A stretch of 64,000 nucleotides of DNA from Streptomyces sp. NBC_01294 (GCF_035917235.1 NZ_CP108423.1:7221501-7285500); one strand, 5' to 3'. Counted from the stretch's first letter, positions 33,770 through 43,921 are shown. Made by a program: numbers and translations. Notes: generated by a model not told the origin, from the letters alone.

Positions 33770-33786
33770 TAGGTCCTGCGGCAGGG

Positions 33787-35568
33787 TCACCCGTGCCAGG
33801 ACCGCCACAGCGCCGCGTACGCCCCGTCGGCCGCGACCAGCTCGTCGTGCGAGCCGAGTTCGCTGATCCGGCCGCCCTCGACCACCGCGATCACGTCCGC
33901 GTCGTGCGCGGTGTGCAGCCGGTGGGCGATGGCGATGACCGTACGGCCGTCCAGCACCCGGGCCAGCGAGCGCTCCAAGTGCCGTGCCGCCCGCGGATCC
34001 AACAGCGAGGTGGCCTCGTCCAGCACCAGGGTGTGCGGGTCGGCCAGCACCAGCCGGGCCAGCGCGATCTGCTGCGCCTGCGCCGGGGTCAGCGCCGTGC
34101 TGCCCGAGCCGACCTCGGTGTCCAGACCGGCCTCCAGGGCCCGCGCCCAGCCGTCCGCGTCCACCGCGCCCAGCGCGGCCCACAGCTCCGTGTCCCCGGC
34201 GCCCGTCCGTGCGAGGCGCAGGTTGTCGCGCAGCGAGCCGACGAACACGTGGTGCTCCTGGTTGACCAGTGCCACGTGCTCGCGCACCCGCTCCGCCGGC
34301 ATCTTCGACAGCCGCGCCCCGCCGAGGGTGACCTCGCCGGTCCGGGGTGCGTAGATGCCCGCGAGCAGCCGTCCCAGGGTGGACTTGCCCGCGCCCGACG
34401 GTCCGACGAGTGCCATCCGGGTGCCCGGAGGCACGGACATCGACACCTGATGCAGGACGTCCACGCCCTCCCGGTAGCCGAAGTGGACCTCCTGCGCCCG
34501 GACGTCCCGGCCCTCGGGAGACACCTTCGCGTCCCCCGCGTCCGGTTCGATCTCGTGGACGCCGACCAGGCGGCCCAGCGATACCTGGGCGACCTGCAGC
34601 TCGTCGTACCAGCGCAGGATCAGACCGATCGGGTCGACCAGCATCTGCGCCAGCAGCGCACCCGTGGTCAGCTGCCCCACCGACATCCAGCCCTGCAGCA
34701 CGCAGTAGCCGCCGATCATCAGCACGGAGCCGAGGATCGTCACGAAGGTGACGTTGATGACCGGGAAGAGGACCGTCCGCAGGAACAGCGTGTAGCGCTC
34801 CCACGCGACCCACTGCGTGATCCGCCGCTCCGACAGGGCGATCCGGTCCGGCCCGAGGCGGTGCGCCTCGACCGTGCGGCCCGCGTCCACCGTTTCGGTG
34901 AGCACGGCCGAGACCGCCGCGTAGCCGGCCGCCTCCGAGCGGTACGCCGAAGGCGCCCGCCGGAAGTACCAGCGGCAGCCGATCACCAGCACCGGCAGCG
35001 CCACCAGCGCGGCCAGCGCCAGCGGCGGCGCGGTCACCGAGAGCGCCCCGAAGAGCAGTCCCGCCCACACCACGCCGATGGCCAGCTGCGGCACGGCCTC
35101 GCGCATGGCGTTGGCCAGCCGGTCGATGTCGGTGGTGATCCGCGACAGCAGGTCACCGGTACCGGCCCGCTCCAGCACACCGGGCGGCAGCCCCACCGAC
35201 CGCACCAGGAAGTCCTCGCGCAGGTCGGCCAGCATCTCCTCGCCCAGCATCGCCCCGCGCAGCCGGACCAGCCGGACGAAGAACGTCTGGACGGCCAGCG
35301 CCAGCGCGAACAGCAGCGTCACGCGCTCCAGGTGGAGCTCCTGCGCCCCCGCGGCGAGATCGTCCACGACCCGGCCCAGCAGGTACGGGCCGACCATGGA
35401 GGCGATCACCGCGACCGCGTTGACGCTCACCAGCACCACGAAGGCCCGCCGGTGGCGCCGGAACAGGCCGCGCACATAGCCCCGTACGGTCGCCGACGTG
35501 CCCACGGGCAGGGTCGCGGCCGATTCGGGGGCCGCCGGATCGTGCTCCGGTGGCGCCACGCCGATCAT
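33787..35568 (-). CDS. ABC exporter subunit B of a heterodimer (degenerate signature motif)
   Basis: A 593-residue fused membrane/ATPase half-transporter: six-helix domain (about 40-310), then the nucleotide-binding domain with canonical Walker [10 protein letters not shown] (389-397), Q-loop VNQEHHVF, Walker B LVLDEATS with Glu518 and H-loop His549 (IAHRLHT). The signature is [10 protein letters not shown], so LSGGQ is replaced by LTPAQ. The partner encoded upstream has the opposite defects. Together they should form a heterodimeric exporter of the TM287/288 or TAP kind with one working ATP site. The start overlaps the stop of the partner gene by four bases. The substrate is unknown; a multidrug or peptide role is typical. 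Confidence 0.9.
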   Translation of the reverse strand: MIGVAPPEHDPAAPESAATLPVGTSATVRGYVRGLFRRHRRAFVVLVSVNAVAVIASMVGPYLLGRVVDDLAAGAQELHLERVTLLFALALAVQTFFVRLVRLRGAMLGEEMLADLREDFLVRSVGLPPGVLERAGTGDLLSRITTDIDRLANAMREAVPQLAIGVVWAGLLFGALSVTAPPLALAALVALPVLVIGCRWYFRRAPSAYRSEAAGYAAVSAVLTETVDAGRTVEAHRLGPDRIALSERRITQWVAWERYTLFLRTVLFPVINVTFVTILGSVLMIGGYCVLQGWMSVGQLTTGALLAQMLVDPIGLILRWYDELQVAQVSLGRLVGVHEIEPDAGDAKVSPEGRDVRAQEVHFGYREGVDVLHQVSMSVPPGTRMALVGPSGAGKSTLGRLLAGIYAPRTGEVTLGGARLSKMPAERVREHVALVNQEHHVFVGSLRDNLRLARTGAGDTELWAALGAVDADGWARALEAGLDTEVGSGSTALTPAQAQQIALARLVLADPHTLVLDEATSLLDPRAARHLERSLARVLDGRTVIAIAHRLHTAHDADVIAVVEGGRISELGSHDELVAADGAYAALWRSWHG

Positions 35569-37409
35569 GCGGATTCCTCGATCTCTGTGAGTGCTTCTTC
35601 CAGCTCTGTCATCTCTTCGAGCCCGGCGAGCCGCTGTTCCTCGTCCGTCTCCCGGGTGACGACCGCCCGGTAGCGCGGCTCGCCGTGCAGCAGTTCGCGG
35701 TGGGTTCCGATCGCCGCGACCGCGCCCTCGTCGATGAGCACGACCCGGTCCGCGCGGTCCAGCAGCAACGGCGAGGACGCCAGTAGCACCGTGGTGCGTC
35801 CGGCGCGCAGGGCCGCGATCCCGTCCGCGATCCGCGCCTCGGTGTGCGAGTCGACCGCGGAGGTCGGCTCGTCGAGCACCAGCACCTCCGGGTCGGTGAC
35901 CAGGGACCGCGCCAGCGCGAGACGCTGGCGCTGCCCGCCGGACAGGGACCGGCCGCGCTCGGTGATCCGCGCGTCCATGGGGTCGTCTACCCCGTCAGGC
36001 GCCGACTGCAGCAGTGCGTCCAGGACGTCCGCGCACTGGGCCGCGTCCAGTGCGGCAGCGGGCTCGACCGCACCGGACGCCGGTACGTCGAACAGCTCGC
36101 GCAGGGTGCCGGACAGCAGCACCGGATCCTTGTCCTGTACGAGGACCAGCGTGCGCGCGGTGTCCAGCGCGACCTCGTCCAGCGCGACCCCGCCGAGGAG
36201 CACCGACGGCCCACCGGGCTCGGCGTCGCCGCCCTCGTCCATGGGATGGCCGCCCAGGCGTTCCGCGAGCCGGCCGGCCAGGTCCGGGTCCCCGCACACG
36301 ACGGCGGTGAGCCGGCCCGCGGGGGCCAGCAGCCCGGTCTGCGGGTCGTACAGGTCCCCGCCCGCGGCCGGCGCCGGCGCCGGCTCGGCGTGCGCGGGCT
36401 GCTCGGTGGCGTCCGTCCGGGTCAGCGACAGCACCCGGGCGGCCCGCTTGGCGGAGGGCCGCGAGAAGGAGTACGCCATGGCGATCTCCTCGAAGTGCCG
36501 CAGCGGGTAGAGCAGCGTCGCCACCGCGCTGAACGCCGCGACGAGTTCACCCACGGCGATGCGCCCGTCCACGACGAGCGTGGCGCCGTACCAGACCACC
36601 GTGATCAGCAGCGCGCCCGGGAGCAGCACCTGGATCGCGGAGATCAGCGCCCACATCCGGGCACTGCGCACGGCGGCCTTGCGCACCTCCTGGGAGGCTT
36701 CGCGGTACCGGCCGAGGAACAGTTCCTCACCGCCGATGCCGCGCAGGACGCGCAGGCCGGCGACGGTGTCGGAGGCCAGTTCGGTGGCCTTGCCGGCCTT
36801 CTCCCGCTGGATGTCGGCGCGTTGGGTGGCGCGCGGCAGCAGCGGCAGTGAGGCGAGGGCGATCAGCGGCACGCCGATGGCCACGACCACACCGAGGTCG
36901 GGCGCGTAGAACAGCAGGCCGACGCAGACAAGGACGATGGCGAAGACGGCCGCGAGGAAGCGGGAGACCGCCTCGACGAACCAGCCGATCTTCTCCACGT
37001 CGCCGGTGGACACCGCGACGACCTCGCCCGCGGCGACCCGTCGGGTCAGTGCGGAGCCCAGCTCGGCCGTCTTGCGCGCGAGCAGCTGCTGCACGCGCGC
37101 GGCGGCGGTGATCCAGTTGGTGACGGCCGTGCGGTGGAGCATGACGTCACCGACCGAGATGGCGACGCCGATCAGGACGAGCAGCGCGCCCACGAGCAGC
37201 AGCCGGTCCGGGGCGCGGTCGACGACCGCGTCGACGCCCAGGCCCACGGCGTACGGCAGCCCGGCGATGCCGGAGAAGTGCAGCATCCCCCAGCACAGGC
37301 TCTTGAGCTGTCCACCGAGTTGACCACGCCCCAGCCACAGGAGGAAGCGGGGCCCGGAACGAGCGTCGGGTTCCCCCGGATCCGGATACGGAAGATCGCT
37401 GATCTGCAT
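35565..37409 (-). CDS. ABC exporter subunit A of a heterodimer (Walker A lost)
   Basis: A 614-residue half-transporter. The membrane domain spans about 40-310 ([27 protein letters not shown] to [18 protein letters not shown]). In the ATPase domain the P-loop region reads [21 protein letters not shown] (about 368-387), with no GxGKST. A normal signature [15 protein letters not shown] (489-503) and Walker [13 protein letters not shown] (Glu514) are kept, but the H-loop His is replaced (LLASSPLLL). So this subunit cannot bind ATP normally through its own P-loop yet supplies the good signature for its partner's site. It is first in the operon; ATG 37409. Confidence 0.9.
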   Translation of the reverse strand: MQISDLPYPDPGEPDARSGPRFLLWLGRGQLGGQLKSLCWGMLHFSGIAGLPYAVGLGVDAVVDRAPDRLLLVGALLVLIGVAISVGDVMLHRTAVTNWITAAARVQQLLARKTAELGSALTRRVAAGEVVAVSTGDVEKIGWFVEAVSRFLAAVFAIVLVCVGLLFYAPDLGVVVAIGVPLIALASLPLLPRATQRADIQREKAGKATELASDTVAGLRVLRGIGGEELFLGRYREASQEVRKAAVRSARMWALISAIQVLLPGALLITVVWYGATLVVDGRIAVGELVAAFSAVATLLYPLRHFEEIAMAYSFSRPSAKRAARVLSLTRTDATEQPAHAEPAPAPAAGGDLYDPQTGLLAPAGRLTAVVCGDPDLAGRLAERLGGHPMDEGGDAEPGGPSVLLGGVALDEVALDTARTLVLVQDKDPVLLSGTLRELFDVPASGAVEPAAALDAAQCADVLDALLQSAPDGVDDPMDARITERGRSLSGGQRQRLALARSLVTDPEVLVLDEPTSAVDSHTEARIADGIAALRAGRTTVLLASSPLLLDRADRVVLIDEGAVAAIGTHRELLHGEPRYRAVVTRETDEEQRLAGLEEMTELEEALTEIEESA

Positions 37410-37568
37410 GACGCCCCATGACTGGTCGAGTGGTTCAAACCGTGCAAGGTTCGCCTTCCGGACCAGTGCCGGGCAATCGATTTTCCGTCGGCCGAAGCCT
37501 GCGACGAAGAGGCTTGCGGCCCTGGGCGGTGATTCAGTGCCTGGTCACAGGGCCGCGCACACCGGCGC

Positions 37569-40505
37569 TCAGGGGCGACTGGCGTGCTCCAGTTCGATCA
37601 GAGCGGAATAGTAGCTCCGCCCGGTGGCCCGTTCCATGCCCACCTCGCACATCCGGTTCGCCGACAAGTGCGCGTCGAAGTCCCGCGCGGTCACCTCCGC
37701 CGCCTCGCGCGCCGTCGCCGAGGCCGCCAGCTCCGGATGCAGCATGCCCCGGTCGCCCGCGAAGGCGCAGCAGCCGGCGTCGTCCGGGACCAGCACCTCG
37801 TCGGCGCACGCCGCGGCGACCGCCCGTAGCTGTTCCTCGTCGCCCAGATGCCGCATCGAGCAGGTGGGGTGGAGCACGGCCGAGCCCACGGTGCGCCGGA
37901 TCTCCAGATGCGGCAGCAGCTCTTCCGCGGCCCACACGACCGAGTCGACGATCCGCAGCCGCGCGTGCAGCGCCCGGTTCTCCTCCGTCAGATACGGCAC
38001 CACCTCGTGCGCGAGGCCCAGGGTGCAGGACGAGGCGTCGACGACCAGCGGCAGCCGCCCGCCGGCCGTCCAGCCCCAGGCCGCCTCGACGATCCGGTCG
38101 GCCATCAGCCGGTTCCCCGCGTCGTAGCCCTTGGAGTGCCAGATGGTCGCGCAGCAGGTGCCGCCCACGTCCCGGGGGATCCAGACGGGCTTCCCGGCCC
38201 GTTCCGACACGGCCACGAGGGCCTGCGGCAGGGAGGGGCCCGGCCGGCCCTCCGGCCCGCCGAAGATCCGGTTGACGCAGGCCGGGTAGTACACGGCCGT
38301 GGCGCCCCCCCGCCGCGTCGCGGGCAGTGCGCGCGCGGCGGCGCCGGGGAGCTGCGGCAGCCACTCCGGGACCAGGTCCGGTCGTACGGCCTTGCGCGCG
38401 GTCCCCGTCACGGCCGCGAGGACCCCGTCCCCGACCCGGCGGCTGATCGTGTCCGCGGCGGCCACGGCCAGGCGGGCGGCGGCCTCGACGGCGGCGAACC
38501 GCCGCGCGGCCAGCGTGGCGGCGGCCTCCTCGCGCGGGCCGTGCCGGCGGTGGCGGAAGTCCTTCATCAGCGCCCCGGTGTCGATGCCGACCGGGCAGGC
38601 GAGCCTGCAGGTGGAATCGCCCGCGCAGGTGTCCACAGCGTCGTAGCCGTAGGCGTCCAGCAGTCCGTCCAGGACGGGGGAGCCGGGCTGCTGGCGCATC
38701 ATCTCGCGGCGCAGCACGATCCGCTGGCGCGGAGTGGTCGTCAGATCCCCGCTGGGGCAGGTCGGTTCGCAGAAGCCGCACTCGATGCAGGGGTCGGCCA
38801 CCGCCTCCACCTGCGGGATCGTCTTCAGGCCGCGCAGATGGGCCTGCGGGTCGCGGTCGAGGAGGATGCGCGGGGCGAGCACCCCGTCCGGGTCGACGAG
38901 CCGCTTGGTGCGCCACATCAGCCCGGTGGCCTTGGGGCCCCATTCCAGTTCGAGGAAGGGGGCCATGTTGCGGCCGGTGGAGTGCTCGGCCTTCAGGGAG
39001 CCGTCGAACCGCTCCACGGTGAGCCGGCAGAAGGCTTCCATGAAGGCCCCGTACCGCTGGACGTCGGCGGGGTCGGAGGCGTCGAAGGCGAGCAGGAAGT
39101 GCAGGTTGCCGTGGGCCGCGTGACCGGCGACCGCCGCGTCGAAGCCGTGCTCCGCCTGGAGTGCGAGGAGCGCCTCGCAGGCCTCGGCCAGCCGGGACGG
39201 CGGCACCGCGAAGTCCTCGGTGATCAGGGTGGTCCCGCAGGCGCGGGCCCCGCCGACGGCGGTGACGAAGGCCTTGCGGGCCTTCCAGTAGCCGCCCACG
39301 GTCTTCGGGTCGCTGGTGAAGGCATTGGTGACCGAGGCCACCGGGGCGACCAGGTCGAGCCCGGCGAGGGCCTGCGCCGCCCGGAGTGCACAGGCGTCCC
39401 GGCCGGCCGCGTCCGGAGACCGGAACTCCACGAGCAGGGCGGTGGTCTCCCGGGGCAGGTCCGCCCAGTCGGCCGGAACCCCCTCGACGCTGACCGAGGC
39501 GCGCAGGGTGTTGCCGTCCATCAGCTCGACGGCGAGGGCGCCCGCCTCGTTGAAGCGGGGCACGGCGGCGGCCGCGGCGGGCAGCGAGGGGAAGAACAGC
39601 AGGGCGGAGCAGACCTCGCGCTCCAGGGGGAGGGTGTCGAAGACGACCTCGGCGATGAAGCCGAGGGTGCCCTCCGATCCGACCATGAGCCCCCGCAGGA
39701 TCTCGACGGGGGTGGTGCCGTCCAGGTAGGCGTCGAGGCGGTAGCCGGTGGTGTTCTTGATCTCGTACTTCGCGCGGATCCGGGCGACCAGCGCGGGGTC
39801 GGCCTCGATCTCCCGCTTGATCTCCATCAGCCCGTGGCACAGGGCCGGTTCGGCGCGCGAGAGTTCCTCGTCGGCCAGCGGGTCGGCCGTGTCCACGACG
39901 GTCCCGCCGGGCAGGACGAAGGTGAGCGAGGAGAGCGTGCGGTAGGAGTTCCTCGTGGTGCCCGCCGTCATGCCGGACGCGTTGTTGGCGACGACCCCGC
40001 CGAGGGTGCAGGCGATGGCGCTGGCCGGGTCGGGGCCGAGGACCCGGCCGTACCGGGCCAGGGCGGCGTTGGCCCGCAGGACGGTGGTGCCCGGCCGGAT
40101 CCTGGCCCGCCGGCCCTCCTCCAGCACCTCGATCCCGGCCCAGTGGCGTCGTACGTCGACCAGCACGTCCTCACCCTGGGCCTGGCCGTTGAGCGAGGTC
40201 CCGGCGGCGCGGAAGACCACCTCGCGCTGTCGGCCGCGGGCGTACGAGAGGACCGTCGAGACGTCGTCGATGTCCTCCGCGATCACCACGACCTGGGGCA
40301 CGAAGCGGTAGGGGGAGGCGTCGGAGGCGTAGCGGACCAGGTCGGAGACCTTCCACAGCACCTTCTCGGCGCCCAGCAGCCCGATCAGCTCGGCGCGCAG
40401 CGGCTCGGGGGTGCCGGAGGCCCGGTGCCCGGGTACCCGGTCGGGGGAGGGGCCGCGGATGCCGCGGGGGCGCAGGGCCCCCGGCTTCGGTTCGAGCAGC
40501 GGCAT
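37569..40505 (-). CDS. FAD-binding and Fe-S oxidoreductase (GlcD/GlpC-like fusion)
   Basis: A 978-residue fused enzyme. The first 500 residues are a PCMH-type FAD domain (VVVIAEDIDDVSTVLSYAR, VFRAAGTSLNGQAQGEDVLVDVRR, GGVVANNASGM) and the FAD-oxidase C domain. Next is a ferredoxin-like region with CIECGFCEPTCPSG and CAGDSTCRLACPVGID, ligating [4Fe-4S] clusters, then a CCG-domain half with CCATIWHSKGY and CCAFAGDRGM. This layout is found in large D-lactate or 2-hydroxyacid dehydrogenases that pass electrons to the respiratory chain. The exact substrate is not readable. It is the gene following marR on the same strand, 40 bases away. Confidence 0.92.
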   Translation of the reverse strand: MPLLEPKPGALRPRGIRGPSPDRVPGHRASGTPEPLRAELIGLLGAEKVLWKVSDLVRYASDASPYRFVPQVVVIAEDIDDVSTVLSYARGRQREVVFRAAGTSLNGQAQGEDVLVDVRRHWAGIEVLEEGRRARIRPGTTVLRANAALARYGRVLGPDPASAIACTLGGVVANNASGMTAGTTRNSYRTLSSLTFVLPGGTVVDTADPLADEELSRAEPALCHGLMEIKREIEADPALVARIRAKYEIKNTTGYRLDAYLDGTTPVEILRGLMVGSEGTLGFIAEVVFDTLPLEREVCSALLFFPSLPAAAAAVPRFNEAGALAVELMDGNTLRASVSVEGVPADWADLPRETTALLVEFRSPDAAGRDACALRAAQALAGLDLVAPVASVTNAFTSDPKTVGGYWKARKAFVTAVGGARACGTTLITEDFAVPPSRLAEACEALLALQAEHGFDAAVAGHAAHGNLHFLLAFDASDPADVQRYGAFMEAFCRLTVERFDGSLKAEHSTGRNMAPFLELEWGPKATGLMWRTKRLVDPDGVLAPRILLDRDPQAHLRGLKTIPQVEAVADPCIECGFCEPTCPSGDLTTTPRQRIVLRREMMRQQPGSPVLDGLLDAYGYDAVDTCAGDSTCRLACPVGIDTGALMKDFRHRRHGPREEAAATLAARRFAAVEAAARLAVAAADTISRRVGDGVLAAVTGTARKAVRPDLVPEWLPQLPGAAARALPATRRGGATAVYYPACVNRIFGGPEGRPGPSLPQALVAVSERAGKPVWIPRDVGGTCCATIWHSKGYDAGNRLMADRIVEAAWGWTAGGRLPLVVDASSCTLGLAHEVVPYLTEENRALHARLRIVDSVVWAAEELLPHLEIRRTVGSAVLHPTCSMRHLGDEEQLRAVAAACADEVLVPDDAGCCAFAGDRGMLHPELAASATAREAAEVTARDFDAHLSANRMCEVGMERATGRSYYSALIELEHASRP

Positions 40506-40545
40506 CTGCGACCCCTCGCCTCATCGCGGCCCACGAGTGGCCTAC

Positions 40546-40998
40546 TCAGCAGCTGCGCTCCGCCGGCGCGTCCGACAGGGCGTTCAGCAGACCGCCGAGC
40601 ACTTCGCGCTGGTCGGCGGTCAACGGTGCCAGGATCTCCTCTGCCGCGTCGGTTCGCGCGTTGCGCAGACGGCGCAGCGTGGCGCGGCCGGTGTCGGTGA
40701 GCTCGATCCTGATGACGCGGCGGTTCGCGGGGTCGGGCGCGCGCCGCACGCACGCGGCCGCCTCCAGGCCGTCCACCAGAGTGGTCACCGCGCGGGGGAC
40801 GACCTCCAGCCGGGCCGCGAGATCCGCCATCCGGGGTGCCTGCTCTCCCTCGTAGTGCGAGACCAGGCGCAGCAGCCGACTCTGGGCGGGAGTGATCCCG
40901 AGCGGCACCATGTGGCGCTTCTGGATCCGGTGGAGCCTGCGCGTCAGGCGCAGGAGCTGCTCGGCGAGGAGGCGATCGGTGTCGGAGGCGGAGCTCAT
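40546..40998 (-). CDS. MarR family transcriptional regulator
   Basis: A 150-residue winged-helix regulator: QSRLLRLVSHYEGEQAPRMADLAARLEVVPRAVTTLVDGLEAAACVRRAPDPANRRVIRIELTDTGRATL contains the recognition helix and the D-x-R wing of MarR proteins. It is divergent from an ABC exporter gene with a shared 133-base promoter region containing a palindrome, so repression of the exporter relieved by a small ligand is the likely job. It may also affect the FAD/Fe-S gene downstream. Confidence 0.93.
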   Translation of the reverse strand: MSSASDTDRLLAEQLLRLTRRLHRIQKRHMVPLGITPAQSRLLRLVSHYEGEQAPRMADLAARLEVVPRAVTTLVDGLEAAACVRRAPDPANRRVIRIELTDTGRATLRRLRNARTDAAEEILAPLTADQREVLGGLLNALSDAPAERSC

Positions 40999-41023
40999 GC
41001 GGGAACAATATCAGGACGCCATT

Positions 41024-41046
41024 CATTGTGAGTATAGGTAACAATG
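41024..41046. promoter_or_regulatory. Candidate MarR operator between marR and the exporter gene
   Basis: CATTGT at 41024-41029 and ACAATG at 41041-41046 are perfect half sites 11 bases apart in an unusually AT-rich patch; MarR proteins commonly bind ATTGT/ACAAT-type palindromes. On the minus strand TATACT inside the site could be the -10 of marR. Binding is inferred from symmetry and position. Confidence 0.5.
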
Positions 41047-41131
41047 GCCTGGTGCTCCCCTGGCAGCGACCCTGCCGAAACCGACTCCGCGAAGATCTCG
41101 ACCCCTGACTCCTGACCCCGAGAGGGTGCCC

Positions 41132-42994
41132 ATGCCACACGACGAACCGAAGTGGACCCCATCGAAAGATCCCCTCGACCCACGCCGCCCCGCCCCGGCG
41201 GAGCAGCCGCGGGAACTGCGCCGGATCGTGGCGCTGTTCCGGCCCTACCGCGGCCGGCTCGCCGTCGTGGGCCTGCTCGTCGGCGCCTCCTCGCTGGTCG
41301 GCGTCGCCTCGCCGTTCCTCCTCAGGGAGATACTCGACGTCGCGATCCCGCAGGGCCGCACCGGGCTGCTCAGCCTGCTCGCGCTCGGCATGATCCTGAC
41401 CGCCATCGTCACCAGCGTCTTCGGCGTGCTCCAGACCCTGATCTCCACGACCGTCGGCCAGCGCGTCATGCACGACCTGCGCACCGCCGTCTACGCACAG
41501 CTCCAGCGGATGCCGCTGGCCTTCTTCACCCGGACCCGCACCGGCGAGGTGCAGTCCCGCATCGCCAACGACATCGGCGGCATGCAGGCGACCGTCACCT
41601 CCACCGCGACCTCGCTCGTCTCGAACCTGACGATCGTCATAGCCTCCCTCGTCGCCATGCTCGCGCTCGACTGGCGGCTCACCCTCGTCTCGCTGCTCCT
41701 GCTGCCCGTCTTCGTGTGGATCAGCCGGCGGGTCGGCCACGAGCGCAAGAAGATCACCACGAAGCGGCAGAAGCAGATGGCCGCCATGGCCGCGACGGTC
41801 ACCGAGTCGCTCTCGGTCAGCGGCATCCTGCTGGGCCGCACCATGGGCCGCTCCGAGTCGCTCACCTCAGCTTTCTCCGAGGAATCCGAGAAGCTGGTCG
41901 GCCTCGAAGTGCGTTCCAGCATGGCCGGGCGCTGGCGGATGTCCACCATCGGCATCGTCATGGCCGCGATGCCCGCGCTCATCTACTGGGCCGCCGGCAT
42001 AGCCCTGCAGACCGGAGCCCCCTCGCTCTCCGTCGGCACCCTCGTCGCCTTCGTGACGCTCCAGCAGGGCCTCTTCCGGCCCGCCGTGAGCCTGTTGTCG
42101 ACCGGCGTGCAGATACAGACCTCGCTCGCGCTGTTCGCCCGCATCTTCGAGTACCTCGACCTGCCGGTGGACATCACCGAACCCGCGGAACCGGTGCGGC
42201 TGGACCGGGCCAGGGGCGAGGTCAGGCTGGAGGACGTGCACTTCGCGTACGAGGCGAAGAACGGCCCGACCCTGTCGGGGATCGACATCACGGTCCCGGC
42301 CGGCGGCTCCCTCGCCGTGGTCGGCCCGACCGGCTCCGGCAAGAGCACGCTCAGCTACCTCGTGCCCCGGCTCTACGACGTGACCGGCGGCCGGGTCGCC
42401 CTCGACGGGGTGGACGTGCGCGACCTCGACTTCGACTCGCTGGCCCGCTCCATCGGCGTGGTCTCCCAGGAGACCTACCTCTTCCACGCCTCGGTCGCGG
42501 ACAACCTGCGCTTCGCCAAGCCGGACGCCACCGACGAGGAGATCGCCGAGGCGGCCCGTGCGGCGCAGATCCACGACCACATCGCGTCCCTGCCCGACGG
42601 GTACGACACCCTGGTCGGCGAGCGCGGCTACCGGTTCTCCGGAGGCGAGAAGCAGCGCCTGGCCATCGCCCGCACCATCCTGCGGGACCCGCCGGTGCTG
42701 ATCCTCGACGAGGCCACCAGCGCCCTGGACACCCGTACCGAGCACGCGGTTCAGCGGGCCATCGACAACCTCTCGGCGGGCCGCACCACCATCACCATCG
42801 CGCACCGCCTCTCCACCGTCCGCGACGCCGACCAGATCGTGGTCCTGGACGCGGGCCGGATAGCCGAGCGCGGCACCCACGAGGAGCTGCTGAAGGCGGA
42901 CGGCCGGTATGCGGCCCTGGTCCGCCGGGACCGGGACGCCGCGCTGGCGCCCGAGCCGCCCGAGGAGTTCCAACTGGCTCGGGTGAATGTGTGA
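41132..42994 (+). CDS. ABC exporter, fused permease and ATPase
   Basis: A 620-residue half-transporter that should act as a homodimer. The membrane domain (about 40-330) begins IVALFRPYRGRLAVVGLLVG. The ATPase domain has every motif intact: VGPTGSGKSTLSYL (Walker A), VSQETYLFHASV (Q-loop), FSGGEKQRLAIARTIL (signature), VLILDEATSALD (Walker B), IAHRLSTV (H-loop). The substrate is unknown; control by the divergent MarR regulator points to a drug or toxic small molecule. ATG at 41132 follows GAGAGG; an in-frame GTG at 41126 is an alternative. Confidence 0.93.
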   Translation: MPHDEPKWTPSKDPLDPRRPAPAEQPRELRRIVALFRPYRGRLAVVGLLVGASSLVGVASPFLLREILDVAIPQGRTGLLSLLALGMILTAIVTSVFGVLQTLISTTVGQRVMHDLRTAVYAQLQRMPLAFFTRTRTGEVQSRIANDIGGMQATVTSTATSLVSNLTIVIASLVAMLALDWRLTLVSLLLLPVFVWISRRVGHERKKITTKRQKQMAAMAATVTESLSVSGILLGRTMGRSESLTSAFSEESEKLVGLEVRSSMAGRWRMSTIGIVMAAMPALIYWAAGIALQTGAPSLSVGTLVAFVTLQQGLFRPAVSLLSTGVQIQTSLALFARIFEYLDLPVDITEPAEPVRLDRARGEVRLEDVHFAYEAKNGPTLSGIDITVPAGGSLAVVGPTGSGKSTLSYLVPRLYDVTGGRVALDGVDVRDLDFDSLARSIGVVSQETYLFHASVADNLRFAKPDATDEEIAEAARAAQIHDHIASLPDGYDTLVGERGYRFSGGEKQRLAIARTILRDPPVLILDEATSALDTRTEHAVQRAIDNLSAGRTTITIAHRLSTVRDADQIVVLDAGRIAERGTHEELLKADGRYAALVRRDRDAALAPEPPEEFQLARVNV

Positions 42995-43057
42995 CCGTAT
43001 GACCGGCGCACCGGTTGGGTGCCGGAAATCTGACGTTTTGCGAGTTAGCGTTCCCGC

Positions 43058-43921
43058 ATGAGTCACGAGTACCGGCCGCCGCAGCGCCGATCCCGGCTCA
43101 CCCGCCGGGGCCGGCTGGCGCTCTTCTTCGGCACGCTGATCGCGCTCGGTGCGGCAGTCCTGATCCCGATGCTGGGGGGTGGGGAAGTGCCCGAGAAGCC
43201 ACGCCGGTTGGTGATCCCCGAGGGCTGGCGCGCCCCCCAGGTGTACGCCGCGGTCGACCGCGAGCTGAAGCTCCCGCAGGGTTCCACGAAGACGGCGGTG
43301 GCCACCGCCGGGCTGGACCTGCCCGCGGAGGCCAAGGGCAACCCGGAGGGGTACCTCTTCCCGGCGACGTACCCGGTGACCTCGAAGTCCACCCCGGCCG
43401 CGCTCCTCGCGTACATGGTGCGCACGGCGAACGAGAAGCTCGCCACCAAGGCCGTCGCGGACGGCGGCAAGGCCCACGGGATGACCCCGTACCAGACGGC
43501 CACCCTGGCCAGCGTCATCGAGGCGGAGGCCGAGAACCGCGCCGACATGGGCAAGGTCGCGCGGGTGGTGCACAACCGGCTGGCGAAGTCGATGCCGCTC
43601 CAGATGGACTCCACCATCAACTACGCGCTGAACCGCAACACCGTGGACACCACGCTGAGCGATACGCGGATCGACAGCCCCTTCAACACCTACGAACGCC
43701 AGGGACTGCCGCCCACGCCGATCGACAGCCCGGGACTGGAGGCCATGGCGGCCGCGGTCGCGCCGACGCCCGGCGACTGGCTGTTCTTCGTCACCGTCAA
43801 GCCGGGGGACACCCGCTTCTCGGCGACGTACGAGGAGCACAAGAAGCACGTGGCGGACTTCAACCGGATCCGCGCCCACGCGGGCTCCCGTGCGGGCCAG
43901 GGCGCTGCCGCCGGGAAATGA
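43058..43921 (+). CDS. MltG-like endolytic murein transglycosylase
   Basis: A 287-residue membrane-anchored protein: a basic N-terminus, one TM helix (LALFFGTLIALGAAVLIPML, about 22-41) and the YceG/MltG domain outside. ASVIEAEAENRADMGKVARVVHNRL contains the catalytic Glu, and MPLQMDSTINYAL is the second conserved segment of MltG. It cuts glycan strands near the membrane. It is much shorter than the main Streptomyces MltG, which usually has a long disordered cytoplasmic N-terminus and lies in the aroE/ruvX region, so this is likely a second, accessory copy. Confidence 0.9.
   Translation: MSHEYRPPQRRSRLTRRGRLALFFGTLIALGAAVLIPMLGGGEVPEKPRRLVIPEGWRAPQVYAAVDRELKLPQGSTKTAVATAGLDLPAEAKGNPEGYLFPATYPVTSKSTPAALLAYMVRTANEKLATKAVADGGKAHGMTPYQTATLASVIEAEAENRADMGKVARVVHNRLAKSMPLQMDSTINYALNRNTVDTTLSDTRIDSPFNTYERQGLPPTPIDSPGLEAMAAAVAPTPGDWLFFVTVKPGDTRFSATYEEHKKHVADFNRIRAHAGSRAGQGAAAGK

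Noticed and set aside
37400..37450. tRNA-like GTTCAAAC sequence
   Set aside because: A TpsiC-loop-like octamer alone; no acceptor stem, anticodon stem or D-loop could be drawn around it.
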